64,000 nt of DNA. It comes from Sclerotinia nivalis (Eukaryota; Ascomycota; Leotiomycetes; Helotiales; Sclerotiniaceae). Below are positions 9,524 through 21,340 of this stretch, piece after piece. Positions within the stretch are counted from its first letter, which is position 1; every line of letters begins with the position of its first letter. Under the pieces are notes generated by a model, which was not told the DNA's origin, searched no databases, and was given only the letters and a program-made list of their open reading frames with translations. The stretch spans positions 1,240,001 to 1,304,000 of the forward strand of contig JAPEIS010000014.1 of assembly GCA_029531795.1 (NCBI GenBank), in the 5' to 3' direction. Position numbers and translations under genes: made by a program.

Positions 9524-11464
9524 ATGGCATCTCCAAAAATCATCTTACCCGAGAAGGGCAAGAATAATATCTTGATTACCAGTGCCTTACCATATGTAAA
9601 CAATGTTCCTCATCTTGGAAACATTGTTGGCAGTGTACTCAGCGCCGACGTGTTTTCCCGCTATAGCAAGCTGAGAGATCGTCCCACCCTCTACATTTGC
9701 GGTACTGATGAATATGGAACTGCTACGGAAGTCAAGGCTTTAGAGACAAAGCAAACTCCCAAGGAGCTTTGTGATGAATTCCACAAAAAACATAAGGATG
9801 TTTACGACTGGTTTGAGATTGGGTTCGATTACTTCGGAAGGACGACTACGGAGCAACAGACAGTCATCGCACAAGATATTTTCATGAAACTTCATAAGAA
9901 TGGGTATTTGGAGGAGCGCACAACTACACAACCTTACTGCGAAGCGCACAAATCGTTCCTCGCAGATCGTTTTGTGGAAGGTACTTGTCCTAAGTGTCAA
10001 TACGATGACGCACGAGGTGATCAATGCGATAAATGCGGTAGTCTTCTCGATGCTTTGGAGCTTATCAACCCTGTATGCAAGGTCGATGGTGCTACTCCTG
10101 TTCCTCGCGAGACGAAGCATATCTTTTTACTTCTCGACAAAGCCCAACCTGCGATTGAGGAGTGGTTTAACAAATCAAGTGAAGAAGGAGGATGGCCAAA
10201 GAATGGTATCAGTATTACGACTTCATGGCTGAAGCAGGGATTGCAAGGACGAAGTATTACTCGAGACTTGAAATGGGGGACACCAATTCCTTTGCCAGGT
10301 TTTGAGGACAAGGTTCTTTACGTTTGGTTCGATGCTTGTATTGGATACCCATCGATTACCGCAAATTATACAAAGGATTGGGAGCTATGGTGGCGCGATC
10401 CTGAGAACGTCAAGCTCTATCAATTCATGGGCAAGGATAATGTCCCATTCCATACTGTCATTTTCCCTGGGTCTCAATTGGGAACTGGAGATAAATGGAC
10501 TAAACTCAACCATCTCTCCACAACTGAATACCTGAACTATGAGAACGGCAAATTCTCCAAATCGAGAGGTGTAGGTGTTTTTGGTGACACTGCAAAGGAT
10601 ACTGGTGTTCCACCATCCGTATGGAGATACTACTTATTGTCGAATCGACCTGAAACAGCAGATTCGCAATTTGAGTGGGCAAACTTTATTCAATTGAACA
10701 ACTCTGTTTTACTCAATAACTTGGGTAATTTTGTCAACAGAGTTATCAAATTTGTCAATGCAAAGATGGACGGAGTGATCCCAGAATTTTCTCCAGAATA
10801 CAAGGATGAATCGTTCGATTTCCCTGCTTTCATTGAGGAGATCAATGCACAGTTGAAAGATTACAACAATGATATGGAAGCTGTCAAGATTCGTGCCGGT
10901 TTAGATCAAGTCATGAAGATCTCCACTAGCGGAAACAACCTCCTTCAATACCGTTTAGACAACGCAAATCTTGCCGAACATCCCGAAAGAACTCACACAG
11001 TCATTGGGCTCGCACTCAATCTCGCCTACCTCATCGCATCCATCACCTCCCCCTTCATGCCCTCTACCTCCGAATCTATCGTTGCTCAACTCTCCGCGCC
11101 ACTCATCTCAATCCCAGATAAATGGAACCCAGCTGTTCTCAAGAGCGGCCATAAGATTGGCAAACCAGCATACCTCTTCACGCGTATTGACGAGAAGAAA
11201 GCCGAAGAATGGAGGAAACAATATGGAGGGACTCAGGCTTCGAGATTAGCAGAAGAAGAAGCTCAGGCAAAGAAGAAGGCGGATAAGGCGAGAGATAAGG
11301 AAAGAAAGAAGGCGAAGAAGGAAGCAGAGAGAGCTGCCAAGGCTGCTGGAGGGGCAGAGACGAAGGATGAGGCTCAGGCACCAGCTGCTGGTGCTGAGAC
11401 CGAGATTCCATTGAGAGGAAAGGTTGCAGAAGAGCAGGCTCCCCCTCCTGCTGCTGCACCATAA
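9524..11464 (+). CDS. MES1: Methionyl-tRNA synthetase, cytosolic
   Basis: One uninterrupted frame of 646 residues. The class I signatures are in place: HLGN (residues 30-33, the HIGH motif) and KFSKS (343-347, the KMSKS motif). The zinc-knuckle insert has paired cysteines CPKC (155/158) and CDKC (168/171). ICGTDEYGT and LYVWFDACIGY are methionine-pocket and catalytic-core pieces. It charges initiator and elongator tRNA-Met. There is no mitochondrial presequence and the catalytic core starts almost at the first Met, so the enzyme should be cytosolic and lacks the GST-like N-terminal domain that yeast Mes1 uses to bind Arc1. The last about 95 residues form a Lys/Ala/Glu-rich helical tail ending in an Ala/Pro stretch, a plausible non-specific tRNA-binding appendix. 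A CPC1-type promoter site suggests induction on amino-acid starvation. Confidence 0.96.
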   Translation: MASPKIILPEKGKNNILITSALPYVNNVPHLGNIVGSVLSADVFSRYSKLRDRPTLYICGTDEYGTATEVKALETKQTPKELCDEFHKKHKDVYDWFEIGFDYFGRTTTEQQTVIAQDIFMKLHKNGYLEERTTTQPYCEAHKSFLADRFVEGTCPKCQYDDARGDQCDKCGSLLDALELINPVCKVDGATPVPRETKHIFLLLDKAQPAIEEWFNKSSEEGGWPKNGISITTSWLKQGLQGRSITRDLKWGTPIPLPGFEDKVLYVWFDACIGYPSITANYTKDWELWWRDPENVKLYQFMGKDNVPFHTVIFPGSQLGTGDKWTKLNHLSTTEYLNYENGKFSKSRGVGVFGDTAKDTGVPPSVWRYYLLSNRPETADSQFEWANFIQLNNSVLLNNLGNFVNRVIKFVNAKMDGVIPEFSPEYKDESFDFPAFIEEINAQLKDYNNDMEAVKIRAGLDQVMKISTSGNNLLQYRLDNANLAEHPERTHTVIGLALNLAYLIASITSPFMPSTSESIVAQLSAPLISIPDKWNPAVLKSGHKIGKPAYLFTRIDEKKAEEWRKQYGGTQASRLAEEEAQAKKKADKARDKERKKAKKEAERAAKAAGGAETKDEAQAPAAGAETEIPLRGKVAEEQAPPPAAAP

Positions 11465-12236
11465 GCGACTACCGATAGATGTTTATGAAGTGAAATGACG
11501 AGGTATGATTGGCGTTGTAGCGATTGGATGAAGCGGGAGTATGATGGGTGCGCTGAAGAAATTATAGAACAGAAAACACGGAACAGGACAGAGCAGAGCT
11601 AGATCTTACAGCTCATGATATTTGATAGCGAAGTAGCGAGATTTACAAATCCGTTTTTTGTTTTCTAGAGCAGAGCTGACGTTGGTTCACAACAACCAAT
11701 TTACATGAGTTAAATTTAAAGGAAGAAATAAAAAAATTATTATAGATTCATCTGGTCTTTTGAATGAGCACGAGTTCTGTCTTACCTGTGTTCTTTCGGC
11801 AATCGAAAGCTTCCCCTTAGCTTGTCAATAGCTAAGTTCTTCTCCGCAATTGAAAATACCTTTACGAGGCTTCGCCCATCCGTATGTATCTTTGGACCCT
11901 GAGATTGAATGTACTTCCAAGTGGTAAAATACATTTTCAAGGGCACTTCGAGTAAATGCAAGATATTTAAGGTTAATTGATCATTATCATACAAGTCCCC
12001 ATCATCATACCGGCATCATTAACTAACTTGTGAAAAAGACCCTTTGCTTCATTGAAGTCCTGTCCCAAAAACCATTCATGCATCCATATTCCCGAAAATT
12101 GACATCTTTCGCCCTCCATCCAGACCATATCATCATTACCCATTAATGGCATACGCATTCTGATTGATGCTTTGCTCATGCTCAGCTTTCTAGACTAGCA
12201 AGCCTCTCCTTTAGCGAAAAAAAATATTTATGGAAT
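11465..12236. other. Convergent 3' flanks
   Basis: Lies between the MetRS stop and the stop of the minus-strand gene. Two overlapping minus-strand frames (11782-11994 and 11973-12179) are open but in different phases with no clear splice join; I do not call a gene. Confidence 0.5.
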
Positions 12237-12941
12237 TTATTTCCCACCAAACCAACTGGAGATACCACTCTTGGCCTTAGCGGCCTCGGCCTCGACTTTT
12301 CGGTCTGCCTCATCAATCTTTTTCATGGTGGTTTGAGCAGCTTCTTTGCGGTATTGATCGGCGTCTTTTTTGTATTGGTCGAATTTTCCTTCGGCTTTGG
12401 CGAGTTCGGCGCGGGCTTTGTCAGTCTGGCCGATAGAGTTAGTGCATGCTCATAGGAGATGCCAGCTGGAGCCATGATGTAGGAAGAGAGAGGGTATATT
12501 GAGGGGAAGAGAGATGAAAGATTATGGGGATAGCAGGCTAGAATGGTAGAGATGAGAGACATACGGCAGAATCAAGCTTAGCACCAGCCTCTGCACCCCA
12601 TTTCTCGGCTTCTTTCTGAGCTTGTGTTGAGCGACCTGGTAATTCTGATTTTACTTTTGCGGATGCACGAGAGAGATCACCTATTGGTTTTCTGGTTAGT
12701 TATTGTTTTATGCAAGGTAATGTGGTGTTGTGAGATGATGGATTTTGGGCGATTTGAAAAGTTGAAAGTTGGTGGCGATATTGAATATAAGGGAATAATG
12801 AGTCAAAAAAAGAGAGAACATACTTTCAAATTGCTTCTCAGCAACCTTGGGACTTCCTCCAGCGCTATACAGATAATAACCTACACCACCCGCGGCAGCA
12901 AGGCCAATGAAGAGAGGAGTACGAGAATTGCGTTGAGCCAT
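12237..12941 (-). CDS. Calcofluor white hypersensitive-like protein
   Basis: Three minus-strand exons (12824-12941, 12565-12680, 12237-12425) give 140 residues. The N-terminus is a short basic stretch followed by a hydrophobic segment (LFIGLAAAGGVGYYLY, about residues 10-25), which looks like a single membrane anchor or mitochondrial inner-membrane signal. Then comes a long, highly charged, Ala/Lys/Glu-rich helical region with LEA-like periodicity, and the protein ends KSGISSWFGGK. This organisation matches the small Pezizomycotina proteins annotated as calcofluor white hypersensitive protein. The name suggests a cell-wall stress phenotype, but the molecular role is unknown. The last intron carries a CACTAAC-type branch point 13 bases before its AG, which supports the exon 3 start. 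Confidence 0.75.
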
Positions 12942-14077
12942 TGCTTTATTTTTTAATTCGAGATTGAAAATTGATGATTGATTTGATGTGTAGAAGAAAG
13001 TTTGTTAGGTAGGCAGGTAAATCGATGTATTGTTTATTGTTCAAAGGAAGTATGTAGAATGAAGAGGAGGTTCTTGGAAAATGGAAGGGAGGTAGCACGG
13101 GGTTTTTGTAGGCTGGGTGATGATTGGTGAATTCTTGATTGGTGAATTATTACGAAATATGATGGTGATGGTAGGTTTTATTTTTTGATATGATATGGTA
13201 TGATATGATGATGTTCTTGCTTTGGTTTTTGAGAGGATGAGAGTAACGTCATAGTTACCGTGACATCCTGGTAGAGAACTGGATGAAAGTTGTATGAAAG
13301 CGGCGGGGAGTGGGGAGATGTGGCGGTGCGATGGATTGTGCTTTGGGATTGTGCTTTGTTTCATTTTGTATGTTGGAAGTGATATCATTGTAGGTATCAA
13401 TTGGTGGGTGTTGATGATAGAGTTTTACATAACTAGGTATTGAATATTGAGAAATAATAAAATGAAATAAATGAAGATATTATAACAAAAGCAGCACCAC
13501 AATATCAGCCACTATTGTCTCACTCATCCCATCAACCTTTGGAAGATCGGTACCAGGATGTTCCAACGTAACTTTTTACTAGCGCGTCATCAGACAGGGG
13601 CAATCATCAAGCTATCAAACCAGCTATCCCAATTCCATCTTCACTTATTCAAACTACCTAATATCTGTACCTACTACCTTTAGTACTAGTGACATGCAAA
13701 CCTCGAAACTGGATTCTCGATGGATGGTCACTGGTACTTACATGGCTTTTTGTATCTGCATTCATTACCTCGATTACAGGAATTTACATCAATTATCAGT
13801 TATCAGTTATCAGTTATTCCAACAAAATAACTTGGAACAGACGTGCAACAAATTTTTATTCATAACTTTTTATTGGAAATTAATCAAGGAATTACTTTTT
13901 GGTTTGATATCATTGAGGCAGGTAGCTCGGCCTGGCTATTCAGCATCTAGAGTCTGGATCCTCAACACGAGTAGCCTCAACCAAACCAAGCCGGGCTTTA
14001 ATTTCTAGCGGGAGAAGTCACCAGCCAGCCAACAGAAGCGCAACTCACGGCAATGCAGTTCTCGTAAAATCGAGAGA
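12942..14077. other. Divergent intergenic region
   Basis: AT-rich sequence between two divergent genes. Contains short simple stretches (GATATGATATG at about 13186-13208; TATCAGTTATCAGTTATCAG near 13796). No gene is supported. Confidence 0.5.
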
Positions 14078-15911
14078 ATGGCCTTTTCATTGCGGTCTAG
14101 ATATAAAAGACCTGCTCAATTAACTGATGCCGATTACGATCACGAAATCGAACTGGTGGATCATACAGACCCAAATGCGAGTCGGGGTGGGAGTCGTTCG
14201 AGGAGTAGGCAGGCCAAGATTGACGATTTACCGGCGATAATCGTAACGGATTCGTCTTCTAGGGATCGAGTTGATGAGCCATCGAGGAGAAAGAGGTCGC
14301 TGAGGGCAGAGTTGACCAGGAGGAAATGGAAGAAATATAGGGATGCGCATGTTGCGGCCGATGAGATTGAGGATAGTCCTGTTAGAATTAGTTCGGTGGT
14401 GTATGCGTTACTCGATATTATAGTTGTGTGCAAAGGTACTAACTACATGTTCGCAGAACCCTACCTCCGGAAAATGGAAATGCTCCCAATGATGGAGAGA
14501 ACCGAGGCCGAAGTCGAAGTCGAAAAAGAACAAAAGCCCAACAGGAACGGGATAAATTACCTTTCGAGATTGATATTTTGTATGAGAACGAACGAGGGCT
14601 GGTTCTATGCGGAGTGCATATGTTTTCTAGTAAAGCTTTGGGGAATTTAGATCCGGCGCCTTGGACCAAGATTACGGGGAAGCCGAGCCTGACGGATATT
14701 TCGAATTCTCAAGTACCGGATCCAAGTTGGGAATGGGCTTGGCCGGAGTGGATTATTAATCATGATGATGGGGTAAGCATACCTAGAACTTGCGGATATG
14801 GAAGACTGGAATGGACTTTGAGATACCTGGTCGCCAATTGTCTACAACTGTGCTACTTGGGAAATGACATGCTAACTGGAAATGTGAATTTAGGTCGATG
14901 ATGAGGGATGGGAATATTCTTTCGCTTTCTCCAAGAAATTTTCTTGGCATAATGCTAAATGGTATAATTCATTTGTTCGAAGAAGAGTATGGATTCGAAA
15001 GCGGGTCAAGAAGAGGTTCATTCCTCGACATGCTCATATGCTTAATGAAGATTATTTTACCATATATCCAGTGAGTAGTCCATCATTGCCAAATCATGCG
15101 ACCGAACACAACTCTCAACGTTCACCTCAATCTTGACTTCGATAATACTAACTCCATTTACCAGGCACGTAGTAGAAGCCGTGGAACAAGTCTCTCGGGT
15201 GCCGCCGCTCTAGATGGAGATGGACGAAGCCGGTACAGCTTAGCAACCTCTAGCCGTAATTACGAAACAGAATGGAAGATCGATGACATCAGTGATATTG
15301 TAACCCTGATGAAAGTCCTCCGAATCTGTCGCATCGATAGGGAGAAGATGGAAGCAGTGGAAAGTTTTATTAAGCATGGTGGTGAGGAATTGCATTATTT
15401 GACGAAACCGGAACATATGCATGAGGTTATGAATAATTTTATTTTTCAAGCGAGTAGACGTGTTTTGTTGGGGAGATTGATGAAGGAGTATGAGGAAATT
15501 AGCGGGGCGGCTGAGGAGGGGAAAGAAGGAAAGGAAAATGAGAAAAGTAAACGAGGTTTGGATGAGACGAAGGATAAGAATGACAGTACAAAACAAAAAC
15601 GGCGGGCAAAGCTCTTAGAAGCCGCAGTTAAAGCCGCAGATGAAGAAGTCAAGAGATTGGAATATTGGAGTGACGTTCGACATATGACGGAGAAAGGGAA
15701 GACGATGGGAGCGGTGGATGATAGAAAAGGATGGGAGGGCAACTGGGAGGGCTTGGATGGGAGTGGACCGAAGGATTTTAAGTTTGATGGGAAGATTATG
15801 GGAGGGGAGGACGGGGCTGGAATTGGAGGGAAAGAAAATGGGAATGGGAGTGGGAAGGCTGGTGGTAGTGGTAATAAGATTAATAAGGGAAAGGGACGCG
15901 CTTTGGAGTAA
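14078..15911 (+). CDS. Dysferlin-domain protein (Mug65/Pex24-type)
   Basis: Four exons (14078-14400, 14457-14772, 14894-15070, 15165-15911) join to 520 residues. Residues about 1-140 are basic and Ser/Arg-rich. The middle has the paired dysferlin segments known from Pex23/24/30, Spo73 and Mug65: DILYENERGLVLCGVHMFS with PAPWTKI, then DPSWEWAWPEWII, DEGWEYSFAFSKKFSWH and VRRRVWIRKR. A helical part follows (ISDIVTLMKVLRICRIDREK ending near FIFQASRRVLL), then a charged Gly/Lys-rich tail. Dysferlin-type proteins sit at the ER and at peroxisome or prospore membranes and help membrane shaping. No clear transmembrane helix is visible, which favours the Spo73/Mug65 branch over the integral Pex proteins. 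The first intron was placed by its GTATGC donor and CTAAC branch point. Confidence 0.8.
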
Positions 15912-16832
15912 AGGGGTTTTATCTTTAGGGGTGTGCATGAACTGGGTATTATACATATGGATGGTCAGGGAAAAGCGTTTTTATCTTCTCTATACCTTGA
16001 TTCAGGGTTCGAAATGGGATGCATAGCGTTTGGGTTTGGGTTTGGCGGGTTAGCCTGTTAACTTGTTGGGCGGTAGTTATTGGATAATACTAAATACTCT
16101 TTGCGTCTGGGATAAACGCAAACGAGATATTCGACAGCGGGTAAAGAGATGAAGAGATGGATAGCAAGAAGAAATGCCGATAGGAAGGAAAGAGTATGGA
16201 TACCCGGATAGAATTAATGGAAGTATTATATCAATTGATATCGATATAGATATGATAAATTGTTTGGTTTGGTTTTTGAGCGCTGGTGAAAAATATTCAA
16301 TGGTCGATGGTTCAAAACTCCTGGAAATACTCTCTCTACGAAACAAATGGGAGAAATAGAAATGTATTCTTACACCCTATGATTGTGGAATTTGGAACAA
16401 TGTTCACAGTATGCAGTAGTTTGTAAGGACAAAAACAAAGGAAAGATATGTGAGGTGATGTTAAGCAATCTTGTATATACGCATCCGCAGTAATCTGTCG
16501 TTTGTTTGGTGGTGGGGAGAGGGGGCGAGTTTGATATATTATATATTATATATGATCCTTCGCAGTGATTTGGTTTTTATTACTGTGAAATGAGCTTTTT
16601 GTATCTATGTTTGTTGAGAAGAGGATATTTGGGGTATGCTTTTAAGAGATTAAAAGCACACACGAAAGAGAGTCGAAGATAAGAAAGACTGTTGATATGA
16701 ATCAAATAGTAGTAAATCGTTAAAGAAATAAGTCGATTTCAAGATCGTCGTGGTATTTGATACATACATATATACATACATACATACATGTATTCATTAA
16801 ACTTCTCCATCCTTCCTCAACACCTCCTTTCT
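15912..16832. other. Convergent 3' flanks
   Basis: Lies between the dysferlin gene and GUF1. Includes simple AT tracts (ATATATTATATATTATATATG near 16536) and a TACA-repeat (about 16760-16792). No gene is supported. Confidence 0.5.
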
Positions 16833-18806
16833 TTACTTCGCCAAAAACTTTTGGAAAGCTTCATGCTCAATTGCAATATTGCCCACTGCCTTCAACTTCT
16901 TCCTTCCTTCTTTCTGTCTATCTAATAACTTTCTTCTTCTTCCAATATCACTCGCGTGTAACTTCTGCAATACATCTTTTCTAAACGGTTTAAGAGTTTC
17001 TCTCGCCACGATTCTCTTTCCCGCCTGTGCTTGAATGATCACCTCGAACATTTGTCTATCAACATGTTCTTTGAATTTCGTCACCCATTGCCTCCCGATC
17101 TTTTCGACTTGACTTGTGTGTACTACACGTGCGACTGCATCGACTGGTCCCTTGTTGACGAGGAGTTGTAGTTTCACGATACTACTTCTGCGGAATCCGG
17201 CATCTTCGTAGTCGAGACTTGCGTAGCCTTTGGTTGCACCTTTGAGTTTTCCGAAAAAATCATCCACGAGCTGTGCGAGGGGAAGATCGTATTTGAGAAT
17301 GACTTGGGTGGCGGTGAAGAAAGTGAGATCGACTTGTTCACCGCGGTTTGCCTCACAGAGTTCAATTACCTTGCCAAGATATTCTTCCGGGAGAGTAATG
17401 GTAGCAGAGACATAAGGCTCTTGAAGTTCTTGGACACGTTGGTGAGTGGTTTCGTGTTCGGGAAAGAGAGCTGGATTTTGGATGATTGACTCTGTACCAT
17501 CGCGCCAAATGACTTTGAAAGGCACGGTGGGTGGTGTAATAATGATACTTGCACCATGTTCTTGACGCAAACGATCTTCAAAGACAGAGCAATGTAGAGT
17601 ACCAAGGAACCCTAAACGCCATCCTGCACCGAGTGCTTCTGAAGACTCTTTTTGTAGAGTTACACTTCTGTCGTTGAGTACGATTTGATTGATGGAGTCT
17701 TCTAAATGATGGTAGTCACCCTGGTCAACTGGGAAAGCTGCCACGAAAACCATAGACTTTGGCTCTTCGAATCCAGGATATGCTTCTACTAGATGCTCTG
17801 AACCGACAGTGGTATATGTATCTCCACTTAGGGCCTCCTGACTTTTCTTCATACCAGGGTTAAAGTAGATATATCCAACCTGTCCAGCTCTCAACACAGT
17901 TTGCGGAGTCTGATCCGGATACATAATACCTACTTCACCAACGAAATACTTGATTCCTGTTGCAAAACTCACGATTTGGTCTCCAGCCTTGATTGTCCCA
18001 TCGAAAATCCTGACTAGTAAGATAACCCCTTTGTAATTATCATACCATGAATCTACCAACAATAACCTTAGTGGCTTCGTATGGTCGCCAACTGGGGCTG
18101 GAATTTGTTTGATAACATTTGGAAGGATAGCTGGAACATTCAACCCCGTCTTCGCGCTGACCAAAACCGCATTCTCAGGCGCTAATTCAAAGGTACTTTC
18201 CATCTGCTCCAATGCCCTTGATGGATCCGCAGTTGGTAGATCCACCTTATTAACCACTGGTACTAATGTCAATCCCTGTGAAAATGCCAAATAGAAGTTC
18301 GCGACAGTTTGAGCCTGTACTCCTTGACTTGCATCTACTAGTAATAGAGCTCCTCCACAACTAGCATAAGATCTTGATACTTCAGCTCGGAAATCCACAT
18401 GTCCCGGCGTATCTACCAAGTGAAGTAGATAATCTTCTCCTTCATGATTCCATAACATACTACATGTTTGCGCCTTGACAGTAATACCTCGTACCCTTTC
18501 TACTTCCAGCTTATCCAAAATCTGTTTATCGCCACCAGGTTCAATCGTACCCGTCAATTCGAGTAATCGATCACTAAGAGTACTTTTCCCATGATCTACA
18601 TGGGCTACGATGCAGAAGTTCCGGAATCGTTCAATGGGTATAGCTTGGATACGACGTTCTAGATCACCCACGACTTTCTTAGCGATGGCATATCGAGTCA
18701 CCGATGTGGTGAATGTTCGAGAAAGGGAAAAAGGAAGAAAATGCGATGCATATTGTGATCTCAGAGTGCTGGGAAGCCTAAGCAGGTTCAATGGACATCG
18801 CTGCAT
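16833..18806 (-). CDS. GUF1: Translation factor Guf1 (mitochondrial EF4/LepA)
   Basis: An intronless 657-residue protein. I start it at the ATG 18806-18804, since the frame further upstream offers only a GTG. The first 45 residues are Arg/Ser/Leu-rich ([17 protein letters not shown]), a mitochondrial presequence. The GTPase motifs follow: AHVDHGKST (G1), RGIT (G2), DTPGHVDF (G3), NKVD (G4). Domains II, III and V and the LepA-specific C-terminal part come next ([19 protein letters not shown], then [10 protein letters not shown]), which is what separates EF4 from EF-G. EF4/Guf1 acts on mitochondrial ribosomes, back-translocating or remodelling stalled complexes under stress. Its start is only 216 bases from the MAD2 start in the opposite direction, so the two share a promoter. 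Confidence 0.96.
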   Translation of the reverse strand: MQRCPLNLLRLPSTLRSQYASHFLPFSLSRTFTTSVTRYAIAKKVVGDLERRIQAIPIERFRNFCIVAHVDHGKSTLSDRLLELTGTIEPGGDKQILDKLEVERVRGITVKAQTCSMLWNHEGEDYLLHLVDTPGHVDFRAEVSRSYASCGGALLLVDASQGVQAQTVANFYLAFSQGLTLVPVVNKVDLPTADPSRALEQMESTFELAPENAVLVSAKTGLNVPAILPNVIKQIPAPVGDHTKPLRLLLVDSWYDNYKGVILLVRIFDGTIKAGDQIVSFATGIKYFVGEVGIMYPDQTPQTVLRAGQVGYIYFNPGMKKSQEALSGDTYTTVGSEHLVEAYPGFEEPKSMVFVAAFPVDQGDYHHLEDSINQIVLNDRSVTLQKESSEALGAGWRLGFLGTLHCSVFEDRLRQEHGASIIITPPTVPFKVIWRDGTESIIQNPALFPEHETTHQRVQELQEPYVSATITLPEEYLGKVIELCEANRGEQVDLTFFTATQVILKYDLPLAQLVDDFFGKLKGATKGYASLDYEDAGFRRSSIVKLQLLVNKGPVDAVARVVHTSQVEKIGRQWVTKFKEHVDRQMFEVIIQAQAGKRIVARETLKPFRKDVLQKLHASDIGRRRKLLDRQKEGRKKLKAVGNIAIEHEAFQKFLAK

Positions 18807-19022
18807 TTGTGGAGTGGGCTTCACAGCTTGAAGACGCGGGGTGAGGATTGGGGAAAATTAGTTTTGGGGTTGCTTTGCCTGGGACGGAACCTTCCGGGCC
18901 CGTGGTCGCTGAGGCAACCAAGAATTATTTGATGGAGTTCTTTACTTTCTGTTTATCACGGACAGATAGACAGGTAGACTCGCAAGATCACATACGAAAT
19001 TCATTCGCAGAATACTGTCAAT
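18807..19022. promoter_or_regulatory. Bidirectional promoter GUF1/MAD2
   Basis: Only 216 bases separate the two start codons, which point outward. All core promoter elements and both 5' leaders must lie here. Confidence 0.5.
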
Positions 19023-20057
19023 ATGTCGACCACAAAGTCAACTACGAAGACAAGCACAAAGTCAAAGGAGAAGTCTGATAAATCAGATAAGGCGAAAACT
19101 CATAAGCTCTCGCTCAAAGGTATGCAAAAGCTCATGGAATTCAATCGCAGTGTTAATAATTTATAGGTTCTTCGAAACTTGTTGCGGAATTCGTGAGTAC
19201 TAGATCTGTTCAAGATTTTAGAGAAAATACTAATATGCGCAGTTTCAATACTCAATAAACACAATTCTGTAAGTATCAGATTATATACCAGTTGTCCACA
19301 AATCACTAACATTTCCATAGCTTTCAACGAGGTGTATACCCCGCCGAAGACTTCTCAGCGTTTGTCCATCCTGTTTACCTCACAGTCCACAAACATCTCA
19401 ACTAACTATCCTTCTTCCAGCGTCAAAAAATATGGCCTCACAATGCTTGGTTCGTTTTCTCTACAAGCCAATCCCATTTCAACCCCTCACTTCTTTCTAT
19501 TAGCCATGTCCTTAATCTTAACTAACTCCTCCTTACCAGTTTCCTCCGACGACCAAGTCAAAGCCTACATTAAGAAGATCATGTCACAGCTCGACAAATG
19601 GATGATAAACGGAAAGATCACCAAACTAATCGTCGTAATCACCTCAAAAGAAACAGGCGAAGATGTCGAACGTTGGCAATTCGATGTAGAAATCTTCAAC
19701 AAACCCTCTAAAAAATCATCCAAATCCAAATCTTCAACTACTCCCTCCACTTCCGAAAATGCACCCACTGAGAAGGAAGCACCAGCATCCGCACCCGAAA
19801 AAGCAGAAGCAGAAATTCAATTGGAGATTCAATCAATATTCAGACAAATTACGGCTAGTGTGACATTTTTGCCGGAGTTGGATGGGGCATGCACATTTAA
19901 CGTTCTGGTATATGCGGATGCGGATAGTGAGGTTCCAATGGAATGGGGAGATAGTGATGCGAGAGAAATTGTAAACGGAGAAAAAGTACAATTGAGGAGT
20001 TTCAGTACGGCTAATCATAAAGTTGGAACTATGGTTAGTTATAAAGTATTAGAATAA
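19023..20057 (+). CDS. MAD2: Spindle checkpoint protein Mad2
   Basis: Six exons (19023-19119, 19167-19192, 19243-19268, 19321-19359, 19421-19449, 19540-20057), four of them only 26-39 bases, join to 244 residues with all phases agreeing. After a Ser/Thr/Lys-rich N-terminal extension comes the HORMA domain: LVAEFFQYSINTILFQRGVY, AVKKYGLTMLVSSDD, IKKIMSQLDKWMINGKI. The C-terminal safety belt reads VPMEWGDSD and LRSFSTANHKVGTMVSYK. Mad2 switches from open to closed form on Mad1 and Cdc20 and restrains the anaphase-promoting complex until kinetochores attach. Between the two halves there is a long Lys/Ser/Pro/Glu insert (about residues 126-163), much longer than in animals or yeast and probably a disordered loop. 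The tiny exons were placed by sequence family plus splice signals. Confidence 0.92.
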
Positions 20058-20814
20058 TGGAGGGAAGGGATTGGAAAGGAGTTGGGTTTGTTATATGAAT
20101 GGATGGATAGGATGGATGGAGTGATAGGCTTCGAATTTCGGTTGTAGGTATTTGCGTAGTATGATAGGTATCTGTAAAGTTATAGATGATTTAGAGATGA
20201 TATATAGGATAGCAAGGACTATCATTCTCCTTTTTCTTCGCTAATGGAGAAGGAATTTTCGGATGTATGATGAATACGGATTAGGCCATGGAAATGATGA
20301 ATATATCGAACGCATTTCTTTAAGATATTTCTTTAAGATATTTCTTATGTATGATTCTGACGTGGAAAAGAGGATTAAGAGGACTAAATCCCACTAGCTC
20401 TAAGATGAAATATTCACACAGGATATATCGCAAATGCCTCGAGATATCTCCAGTATCCAATAATTTTCAAAAACATCGTATTTCACACCACATAATAAAC
20501 TTTCACAACATCAACTCCGAAACCTCCATATACCTTCCTACCTACCTACCTTCTTTCATCTCTCCTTTGTTGCACATCTCACCAATAATTTCCTTCGTCC
20601 TTCCACAACTTTAATCTCCTAAAATAGGGTTCGAAGTTGAATCGCCGAATTTCATTGTAATGAAATGATGTAAGGAAGATATTGATTGTTATTGGCTGGA
20701 AGTGTCTGGATTTGTTGTTGTATATCCCATGATTTCTATAGTGAGATTAGGAAGAGGAAGAGGGAGAAAAAAGAAAGGGTTGCGGAGTTGTTAATTTTCT
20801 GGATATCTTCTGGA

Positions 20815-21340
20815 TATTTTGTTGCGTGGCTTAGGTGATGTGGATTGTGAGGAAGTTTGTTTGCATAAGTCATCTATTTTTATATCTGGTGATAAGGTTA
20901 TATCTATCCGCACTCTTAAGTCTTTTGTTGCATATCTTTTAATTTCAACTATGAGAGAAAACTCTCAAAAATTCCAAAATTGTCTTCATTGGTCTCTCAG
21001 GAGGCAGTCTTTTTTGTTGCATGTCTTAGGCGATATTGATTGTAAGGAAGCTTGCAAAATTGTCTATTTGCCCCTCGAGTCTTTGGTTGCATATTTGGTA
21101 AGTGGTGTGGACTGTACGAAAAGTTTTCAAAGTTTTGCTATTTTATCTATTCCGAAGTTATTGTTGCATATCTTATAATGTTAACCATAGCAAAAGTCAA
21201 AAAGTCGGCCGAAATGTGTCATAGATCCAGAGTTCTGGATTTTGCTCGATTCTTTTCTATTGAAATTCCTATTTATTGCTGGTTTTTGGCTTGTGTTGCA
21301 TATCTCAGTTGATGTTGACTGGGAGAAGAGAGTATCGTTT
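20815..21340 (+). repeat. Decayed tandem array headed by GTTGCATATCTT
   Basis: At least six copies of a unit beginning GTTGC(A/G)T start at 20821, 20927, 21016, 21086, 21163 and 21295. The clearest pair (20821 and 21016) share the run cttagg(t/c)gat(g/a)t(g/t)gattgt(g/a)aggaag; others keep the GTTGCATATCTT head and a CAAAA/GTCAAAA piece. Spacing varies from 70 to 132 bases. It is non-coding and its origin is unknown. Confidence 0.6.

Noticed and set aside
11782..12179. Two overlapping minus-strand frames between MetRS and the calcofluor gene
   Set aside because: They could form a small two-exon gene, but no donor/acceptor pair joins them and no family is recognised.
18807..18824. Six-codon upstream extension of Guf1
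   Set aside because: It begins at GTG; the ATG at 18806 starts a good mitochondrial presequence.
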